A stretch of DNA of 19,516 nt from UBA3839 sp902776985. Lineage in GTDB: Bacteria; Bacteroidota; Bacteroidia; Bacteroidales; Bacteroidaceae. The DNA lies in NCBI GenBank assembly GCA_902776985.1, contig CACYSD010000034.1, forward strand, positions 1 through 19,516. The letters are read 5' to 3'. Both the position numbers and the translations under genes were made by a program. The notes beneath the pieces are model-generated. The model saw only the letters and a list, made by a program, of their open reading frames with translations, made no database searches and was not told the DNA's origin. Below are positions 14,159 to 19,516 of this stretch, one piece after another. The first letter of the stretch is position 1, and each line of letters starts with the position of its first letter.

Positions 14159-15445
14159 ATGACAAACAAGACTACAGAGTTGAAACTGCGATTGACCGCG
14201 CTCAACTTTCTTGAATTCGCCGTTTGGGGCGCTTACCTCACATCCATGGGTACATACCTGGGAAGTGTAGGAATGGGCGAGAATATCGGCTGGTTCTATT
14301 CAGTACAAGGCATTGTAAGTATTTTCATGCCTGCGCTGATGGGTATTGTTGCCGACCGTTGGATTGAAGGTCAGCGAGTACTGAGTATTTGCCACGTGCT
14401 GGCAGGTTTGTTTATGATAGGCGCCTCGGTTTATGCATATAGGGCTGGGGACATGGTGGAATTCACACCGTTGTTTGTGCTATATACGCTTTCTGTCGCA
14501 TTCTTCATGCCTACCATTGCCCTTAACTACAGTGTTGCCTACGCTGCACTGGAAGGAGCAGGACTTGACTCTGTGAAGGCCTTCCCGCCAATCCGCGTTT
14601 GGGGAACCGTTGGTTTCATCGTGCTGATGTGGGTGGTAGACCTTTGTGGACTTCAGGCTACTCCAGGTCAGTGGACTGTGAGTGGCGGACTGAGCATCAT
14701 GATGGCCGTTTATTCACTTACCATGCCACGTATGCGCATCAAGAAAGGTGAGACAAAGAAGTCGTTTGCCGAAGCTCTCGGTCTTAACGCATTCAAACTG
14801 TTCGTAAATCCTCGTATGGCGATGTTCTTCATCTTCGCCATGCTGCTTGGTGTGTGCTTGCAGATCACTAACGGATTTGCTAATCCATTCATTACTTCGT
14901 TTGGAGGTGTAGAGGAATATGCCGGGACATTCGGTGTAGAGCATGCCAACATCCTGATTTCGCTTTCACAGATAAGTGAAACACTGTGTATTCTGCTCAT
15001 TCCATTCTTCCTCTCACGTTTCGGAATCAAGAAAGTGGTGCTGATTGCACTTGGTGCATGGGTTCTGCGTTTCGGACTATTCGGACTTGGAAATCCAGGC
15101 GGTGGAGTATGGTTGTTCATCCTCTCGATGATTGTTTACGGAGTTGCATTCGACTTCTTCAATATCAGCGGTTCACTCTTCGTAAACCAGGAAACAGATA
15201 CAACAATGCGCTCCAGTGCCCAGGGATTGTTCATGATGATGACTAACGGACTTGGAGCATTTATCGGAACAGTTATTGCCCAGCAGATTATCAACAACTA
15301 CGTCTACTTCCCAGAGAAAGCAGGTGCTTCTCCTGAAGAACTGATTAACGGCTGGCAGACTTGCTGGTACATCTTTGCGGCATACGCATTTGTTGTGATG
15401 GTGCTCTTCGCCATTCTATTCAGATATAAGCATCAGAGAAAATGA
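14159..15445 (+). CDS. NupG-like MFS transporter (nucleoside:H+ symporter family)
   Basis: This 428-residue inner-membrane protein has about twelve helices. Family features of the Nuc_H_symport/NupG branch are the opening LTALNFLEFAVWGAYLTSMG (12-31), the loop motif GIVADRWIEGQR (62-73), the mid-protein FPPIRVWGTVGFI (142-154) and YGVAFDFFNISGSLFVNQE (326-344). Characterised members import nucleosides with protons. Bacteroidetes encode many relatives near sugar-degrading genes, so the substrate could be a nucleoside or a sugar. It is the first gene of a tight run: its TGA overlaps the ATG of the lipoprotein gene by 4 nt, and the secreted DUF2264 protein and guaA follow. No promoter was recognised in the 112 nt upstream. 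Confidence 0.88.
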   Translation: MTNKTTELKLRLTALNFLEFAVWGAYLTSMGTYLGSVGMGENIGWFYSVQGIVSIFMPALMGIVADRWIEGQRVLSICHVLAGLFMIGASVYAYRAGDMVEFTPLFVLYTLSVAFFMPTIALNYSVAYAALEGAGLDSVKAFPPIRVWGTVGFIVLMWVVDLCGLQATPGQWTVSGGLSIMMAVYSLTMPRMRIKKGETKKSFAEALGLNAFKLFVNPRMAMFFIFAMLLGVCLQITNGFANPFITSFGGVEEYAGTFGVEHANILISLSQISETLCILLIPFFLSRFGIKKVVLIALGAWVLRFGLFGLGNPGGGVWLFILSMIVYGVAFDFFNISGSLFVNQETDTTMRSSAQGLFMMMTNGLGAFIGTVIAQQIINNYVYFPEKAGASPEELINGWQTCWYIFAAYAFVVMVLFAILFRYKHQRK

Positions 15446-16071
15446 AAAATAAAAGTTTGACCATATCAGCTGTTTTGCTCTTGTTATTGCTTGCAGTTGG
15501 TACGTCCCTCGTCTCTTGTAACGGATGCAGGGGAGAGAGTAATGTTGAGAAGCCTCAACAGGACACCATGCAGGTGATTACACTGGATGAGATTCCCGCT
15601 ATCAATCAGGTAGAGGGAACAGTAGGCGACGAAACGACTATGCATGTTCTGGAGCTGATTACCGATGCAGGTGACACTCTCTTTATGGAGCACTCCGACC
15701 TGCCTATTGTCGGAGGTGCAAAGGTAGGCGACAGAGTTTATGTTATTTACAACATGATTGGTGACGAAGCGATTATTTCCGTTGCCACTAATATCAGTTC
15801 GTTGGAACATCTGTGGTCTCAACGTGCTGCCGACGGCCATAAGCAGAGCCTCGAACTCTCTGCCGGAGGACATGCCACAACATACAATATGGCATCCGTG
15901 GACTATGACGGCTGGGAACTGCGCGACGGTCAGCTTCTCCTCCATTCCTCACGCAATGCAGCAAAGGAAAACGCTGCACTCACCGACACTTTCGACATTC
16001 TGATGTTAACTACAGACACTCTTGTGCTTAGCAACCGCAACCTTAACACGGTGTTCTGGCGCGACAATTGA
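15442..16071 (+). CDS. Lipoprotein with a lipocalin-like C-terminal region
   Basis: This 209-residue protein has a lipoprotein signal: a hydrophobic stretch (9-24) and the lipobox LVSC with lipidated Cys26. Next comes a 55-115 region of short beta strands (TMHVLELITDAGDTLFM, then KVGDRVYVIYNM), possibly a small barrel. The C-terminal part (about 122-209) contains WELRDGQLLL (158-167), DTFDILMLTTDTLVL (182-196) and a final FW. These resemble lipocalin-like domains of Bacteroidetes lipoproteins, which often bind hydrophobic ligands or have unknown roles. The start overlaps the MFS stop (ATGA), so translation is probably coupled. Function is unknown; the context suggests a partner of the transporter or of the DUF2264 protein. 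Confidence 0.75.
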   Translation: MKNKSLTISAVLLLLLLAVGTSLVSCNGCRGESNVEKPQQDTMQVITLDEIPAINQVEGTVGDETTMHVLELITDAGDTLFMEHSDLPIVGGAKVGDRVYVIYNMIGDEAIISVATNISSLEHLWSQRAADGHKQSLELSAGGHATTYNMASVDYDGWELRDGQLLLHSSRNAAKENAALTDTFDILMLTTDTLVLSNRNLNTVFWRDN

Positions 16072-16095
16072 TAATAATTAAAACCATAGAAGATT

Positions 16096-17400
16096 ATGAA
16101 AAAAATCCTCATCCTCACTATTGCTCTTGTAATGCCTGTAATGGTATTTGCAGGAAAGAAGCCAAAGCCTGAAAAATCCGATCGTGAAGTCTGGGTGGAC
16201 ATCATGTATCAGATGGCAGAGCCAGTACTGAAAAATATGGCTGAAGGTAAACTTCAGAAGGTGATGACTCTTGAAACAGGAGGACTGGAACTCTCTCCTA
16301 CTTGGGACAATCGCGACAAGAAAGTGAGTTACATGGAGTGTTTTGCACGCCTTATGGCAGGACTTGCACCATGGCTCTCTCTCCCCGATGACGACACCGC
16401 TGAAGGTCTGAAGCGCAAGCAACTGCGTGAATGGGCACTGAAGGCATACGCAAATGCTGTTGACCCAGAATCGCCAGACTATCTCGGCTGGGGAAGCGGT
16501 GGTCAGACTCTCGTCGATGCAGCTTACCTGGTTGAAAGCCTCTATCGTGGATACGATGCTCTTTGGAAACCTCTCGACGAAGTTACAAAGCAACGCTACA
16601 TCAAGGAGATTCAGGGACTTCGCCGCTACGACCCTCCTTACACCAACTGGGTGCTGTTTGTAGGTATGGAAGAAGCATTCCTCATGTATGTAGGTGCAAG
16701 CTATGACGCTTACCGTATCAAGATGGCAGTTAGCAAGGCAGAGGAATGGTATATCGGCGACGGACTCTACAGCGACGGTCCTTCGTTCGCTTTCGACTAC
16801 TACAATGCCTTTGTCATTCAGCCCATGTACACAGAGATTCTCGAGATGGTTGCAGCACGTCAGCCCAACAACACATATCTTATACGTAGTCATGGTGACA
16901 AGCGCAATGGTGCAAAGAGCCGTCTTGACGAAGTGGTTAAGCGTATGCAGAAGTACAGTGTCATTCTCGAACGCTTCATCTCGCCCGAAGGTACTTTCCC
17001 TGTAGTTGGACGAAGCATACCTTATCGTATGGCAGTGTTCCAACCGCTTGCACAACTTGCATGGCGCAAGCAGTTGCCAGGCGAACTCAGCAACGGACAG
17101 GTACGCGCAGGCATCACCGCCGTGGCTAAGAATATGTTTGGCAAGGCAAACAACTTCAATTCACAGGGCTTCCTCACCATCGGATTCATGGGTAATCATC
17201 CCAATGTGGCAGACTGGTACACCAACAACGGTTCGCTTTACATGACCTCGCTGGCGTTCCTGCCTCTCGGACTGCCTGCCAACGATGCATTCTGGACTGA
17301 TCCTGCTGAGAAATGGACATCAAAGAAAGCCTGGGAAGGCGATGATTTCCCAAAAGATCACAAATGGAATATAAACCGACAAATATTATATTGGGAATAA
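16096..17400 (+). CDS. Secreted DUF2264 protein (putative glycoside hydrolase)
   Basis: This 434-residue protein has a signal peptide (1-19, MVFA-G) and is probably periplasmic. It fits DUF2264, an alpha-helical barrel fold family: early ETGGLELSP (60-68), the conserved GWGSGGQTLVDAAYLVESL (131-149), YTNWVLF (182-188), WYIGDGLYSDGPSFAFDYYN (218-237), GTFPVVGRSIPYR (299-311) and NNGSLYMTSLAFLPLGLP (377-394). From memory this Pfam family overlaps CAZy GH154, for which beta-glucuronidase activity has been described; I could not check this. Length is typical. It lies 24 nt behind the lipoprotein gene and 3 nt ahead of guaA, so it is probably part of one mRNA. It may process uronic-acid or related oligosaccharides for the nearby transporter (inference). 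Confidence 0.8.
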   Translation: MKKILILTIALVMPVMVFAGKKPKPEKSDREVWVDIMYQMAEPVLKNMAEGKLQKVMTLETGGLELSPTWDNRDKKVSYMECFARLMAGLAPWLSLPDDDTAEGLKRKQLREWALKAYANAVDPESPDYLGWGSGGQTLVDAAYLVESLYRGYDALWKPLDEVTKQRYIKEIQGLRRYDPPYTNWVLFVGMEEAFLMYVGASYDAYRIKMAVSKAEEWYIGDGLYSDGPSFAFDYYNAFVIQPMYTEILEMVAARQPNNTYLIRSHGDKRNGAKSRLDEVVKRMQKYSVILERFISPEGTFPVVGRSIPYRMAVFQPLAQLAWRKQLPGELSNGQVRAGITAVAKNMFGKANNFNSQGFLTIGFMGNHPNVADWYTNNGSLYMTSLAFLPLGLPANDAFWTDPAEKWTSKKAWEGDDFPKDHKWNINRQILYWE

Positions 17401-17403
17401 AAC

Positions 17404-19011
17404 ATGCAGAAAATCATTATTCTTGACTTTGGTTCTCAAACCACACAACTTATTGGACGCAGAGTACGCGAACTCGACACATTCTGCGAAATCATGCCAT
17501 ATAACAAATTTCCTGAGAATGATCCGGATGTAATCGGAGTGATTCTGAGCGGAAGCCCGCTTTCAGTCTATGCTCCCGATGCATTCCATCTAAATTTGGA
17601 TACGATTATCGGTAAATATCCTGTCCTCGGTATCTGCTACGGTGCACAGCTTATGGCACACACCTTAGGCGGTAAAGTCGAACCGGAAGGAACACGCGAG
17701 TATGGACGCGCAAACCTGGAATGGATGGAAACCAACAATCCTCTGTTGAAAAACTTCGCTCCTAACAGCCAGGTATGGATGAGCCATGGCGACACCATCA
17801 CCAAACTGCCCGAGGGATTCCGTTGCATCGCTTCCACAGCTACTGTGAAGTATGCTGCCTATGCTGCCGACAATGAGCGTATTTGGGGTGTGCAGTATCA
17901 TCCAGAGGTATTCCATTCAATCGACGGCACACTTTTACTGAAAAACTTTGTAGTCGATATCTGCGGAAGCCGTCAGGACTGGTCTGCGGCGTCGTTTGTT
18001 GACCAGACCGTAGCCGAACTTCGACAGCAGCTTGGCAACGACAAGGTGATTCTCGGACTCTCCGGAGGTGTGGATTCATCGGTTGCCGCGGTATTGCTCA
18101 ACCGTGCCATCGGCCGAAACCTCACCTGTATCTTTGTCAACAACGGACTGCTTCGCAAGAACGAATTCACCGATGTATTGCGCGACTACGAATGTCTTGG
18201 ACTTAATGTCGTTGGAGTTGATGCATCGGATAAGTTCTATAAAGACCTGGATGGAGTTTGTGAACCGGAAAAGAAACGTAAGATAATTGGACGCGACTTC
18301 ATCGAAGTGTTTGAAGCCGAAGCTAAGAAGATAGAAGGTGCAAGATGGCTTGCACAGGGAACCATCTATCCGGACCGCATCGAGAGCCTGAACATAACAG
18401 GCAAGGTTATCAAGAGCCACCACAATGTCGGCGGACTGCCTGAGAAGATGGGTCTTAAGCTTTGTGAGCCTCTGAAATGGCTTTTCAAAGATGAAGTAAG
18501 ACGTGTAGGACGACAACTGCAGATGCCAGAGCACCTTATCACACGTCATCCGTTCCCAGGTCCCGGACTTGCTGTCAGAATCCTCGGTGCCATCACTCCT
18601 GAGAAGGTTCGTATTCTTCAGGATGCAGACGATATCTTCATTCGTGGACTTCGCAACTGGAAGGTTAAGCTCTCCGGCGAAGAGGCACGTAAGGTGCTGG
18701 CTGCTGGCGTTCCTGCCAACATGAAGGACGGAGAGATTGAAGTATCGCTCTACGACCAGATATGGCAGGCAGGAGCAATCCTATTGTCAGATGTCAAGTC
18801 TGTCGGAGTAATGGGCGACGAGCGTACTTACGAGATGCCTATCGCACTGCGTGCGGTCACCTCTGCCGACGCCATGACAGCCGACTGGGCAAAGCTCCCC
18901 TACGACTTCCTGGCAGAAGTTAGCAATCAGATCATCCGCAACGTCCGTGGAGTCAATCGCGTATGCTACGATGTATCCTCAAAACCACCAGCAACAATCG
19001 AGTGGGAATAA
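17404..19011 (+). CDS. guaA: GMP synthase (glutamine-hydrolysing)
   Basis: This 535-residue cytoplasmic enzyme converts XMP, ATP and glutamine into GMP, the last step of guanine nucleotide synthesis. The class I amidotransferase domain (1-190) shows LGICYGAQ with the nucleophile Cys78 and the QYHPEVF triad residues His166 and Glu168. The ATP-pyrophosphatase domain has the P-loop LSGGVDSS (219-226), and QGTIYPDRIES (318-328). The dimerisation domain contains RHPFPGPGLAVRILG (381-395), VGVMGDERTYEMP (467-479), and ends KPPATIEWE. It is longer than the Bacteroides enzymes I recall because of extra residues at about 420-447. The start ATG at 17404 lies 3 nt after the DUF2264 stop, so there is no room for a purine riboswitch directly ahead. 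No clear terminator follows. Confidence 0.95.
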   Translation: MQKIIILDFGSQTTQLIGRRVRELDTFCEIMPYNKFPENDPDVIGVILSGSPLSVYAPDAFHLNLDTIIGKYPVLGICYGAQLMAHTLGGKVEPEGTREYGRANLEWMETNNPLLKNFAPNSQVWMSHGDTITKLPEGFRCIASTATVKYAAYAADNERIWGVQYHPEVFHSIDGTLLLKNFVVDICGSRQDWSAASFVDQTVAELRQQLGNDKVILGLSGGVDSSVAAVLLNRAIGRNLTCIFVNNGLLRKNEFTDVLRDYECLGLNVVGVDASDKFYKDLDGVCEPEKKRKIIGRDFIEVFEAEAKKIEGARWLAQGTIYPDRIESLNITGKVIKSHHNVGGLPEKMGLKLCEPLKWLFKDEVRRVGRQLQMPEHLITRHPFPGPGLAVRILGAITPEKVRILQDADDIFIRGLRNWKVKLSGEEARKVLAAGVPANMKDGEIEVSLYDQIWQAGAILLSDVKSVGVMGDERTYEMPIALRAVTSADAMTADWAKLPYDFLAEVSNQIIRNVRGVNRVCYDVSSKPPATIEWE

Positions 19012-19098
19012 TAGGTAGAGGGAAATCGAGAAGTCTGCCCTAGACGGGCAATATCCTCAAAAAGCCCACAACTCAATCATTATAAAATACTTAGAGCC

Positions 19099-19176
19099 GC
19101 AAAGTGTCAGATTGTGGATGCAATTGAGAAAAGTTGACACTGTTTTTTGACACTGCTTGACACTGTTTTTTGACAC
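19099..19176. repeat. Intergenic element B: shared lead sequence plus TTGACAC direct repeats
   Basis: The element begins GCAAAGTGTCA (19099-19109) and CAATTGAGAAAAGTT (19121-19135), the same two blocks as at 1208-1249. Two perfect 20-nt copies of TTGACACTGTTTTTTGACAC follow (19134-19153 and 19157-19176; period 23), so TTGACAC occurs at 19134, 19147, 19157 and 19170. GTGTCA in the lead is the inverse of TGACAC. Confidence 0.7.
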
Positions 19177-19270
19177 GTTTTTACTGTCACATGTTGAGTC
19201 AATAAAATAGTGTTTAATTATGGCGTTAAGAATTAAATTCAATTTGAAAGAACCTCAAAAAAAGGAATAA

Positions 19271-19303
19271 TTTGTTTTCTAAGAATGTTATTTATTACTT
19301 TCG
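19271..19303 (+). promoter_or_regulatory. Putative promoter of the BspA-like gene
   Basis: TTTG (19271-19274) and TACTTTCG (19296-19303, one change from TAnnTTTG) are 21 nt apart. The leader would be about 40 nt before the ATG at 19352. Confidence 0.6.
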
Positions 19304-19351
19304 CGAAATAAAAAAGCAATATTTACCATATCATTTAGTATAATTGGTGCA

Positions 19352-19516
19352 ATGAAAAGAATCTACTCGCTTATTATTATCTTTTTCATCTCCCTGATGG
19401 TCAGAGCCATCAATGTTGAGATTGACGGAATCATGTATAATATTAATGTAAAAACTGGCCTTACAGAAGTAGCCGCCAATACTTCCCACCAGTACACGGG
19501 AGATATCGTGATACCA
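19352..19516 (+). CDS. N-terminus of a BspA-like leucine-rich-repeat surface protein (partial, runs off right edge)
   Basis: The frame from the ATG at 19352 is open for 55 codons to the edge. It begins with a signal peptide (MKRIYSLIIIFFISLMVRA, residues 1-19). The mature start reads VEIDGIMYNI (22-31), followed by LTEVAANTSHQYTGDIVIP (37-55). The pattern F/V-x-V/I-D-G-I-x-Y-N-I ... Y-x-G-D-I/V-V-I-P is the usual opening of BspA-type LRR_5 proteins in Bacteroidales, in which leucine-rich repeats follow. Those proteins are surface-exposed and linked to adhesion. The repeats are outside the window, so only the N-terminal signature supports the call. Confidence 0.7.
   Translation, partial: MKRIYSLIIIFFISLMVRAINVEIDGIMYNINVKTGLTEVAANTSHQYTGDIVIP

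Larger units (their letters stand above)
19012..19351. other. Gene-free stretch between guaA and the BspA-like gene
   Basis: No credible gene lies here. It holds a small hairpin TGCCC-tagac-GGGCA (19036-19050) without a T run, the repeat element at 19099-19176 and the promoter of the next gene. The open frame on the minus strand at 19057-19242 is a read-through of the repeats. A guaA terminator of usual form was not found. Confidence 0.7.

Noticed and set aside
16078..17055. Minus-strand open frame of 325 codons
   Set aside because: It is antisense to the DUF2264 gene, which has a signal peptide and family motifs; the antisense product is Cys/His-rich noise.
17401..17403. Purine riboswitch ahead of guaA
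   Set aside because: Only 3 nt separate the DUF2264 stop from the guaA start, so no leader exists there.

Overview
The window looks like chromosomal DNA of a Prevotella-like member of the Bacteroidales. Evidence: a fused SecDF, meso-diaminopimelate dehydrogenase, promoters of the Bacteroidetes TTTG / TAnnTTTG type, A/T-rich leaders without Shine-Dalgarno sequences, a secreted protein with a type IX secretion-like C-terminus, a DUF4859-like domain, and the start of a BspA-like leucine-rich-repeat surface protein. No tRNA, rRNA, CRISPR array, transposase, integrase or phage gene was seen.

Layout. Positions 1-357 hold the N-terminal part of a minus-strand McrB-like AAA protein that runs off the left edge. 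About 1.2 kb without a credible gene follows (358-1572), carrying several hairpins, a palindrome pair and a regularly spaced decamer array. Next come five minus-strand genes: a secreted GH43-type glycosidase, Ddh, SecDF, and a rhomboid protease followed 11 nt later by an EEP-family phosphodiesterase. A divergent intergenic region at 9385-9625 contains a promoter in each direction.

From 9626 everything reads rightward: an HU-type DNA-binding protein with a strong terminator; a DUF805 membrane protein with a Q/Y/G/N-rich repetitive N-terminal tail; a 903-residue secreted HExxH putative metallopeptidase; then a tight run of NupG-like MFS transporter, lipoprotein, secreted DUF2264 protein and GMP synthase (4-nt overlap, 24-nt gap, 3-nt gap). 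A gene-free 340 nt follows with direct repeats and a good promoter, then the start of the BspA-like gene at the right edge.

How the genes may work together (inference). The secreted peptidase, MFS carrier, lipoprotein and DUF2264 protein could form a small envelope or nutrient-use module with the housekeeping gene guaA at its end. Ddh, SecDF, HU and GuaA are core functions. The most distinctive unexplained signals are: (i) two intergenic elements 18 kb apart that share a lead sequence and are each followed by tandem motifs with 22- or 23-nt period; (ii) the prion-like tail on the DUF805 protein; (iii) a roughly 28-residue insertion in GuaA; and (iv) Asp where GH43 enzymes normally have the catalytic Glu. 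No complete new defence or mobile system is demonstrable here.
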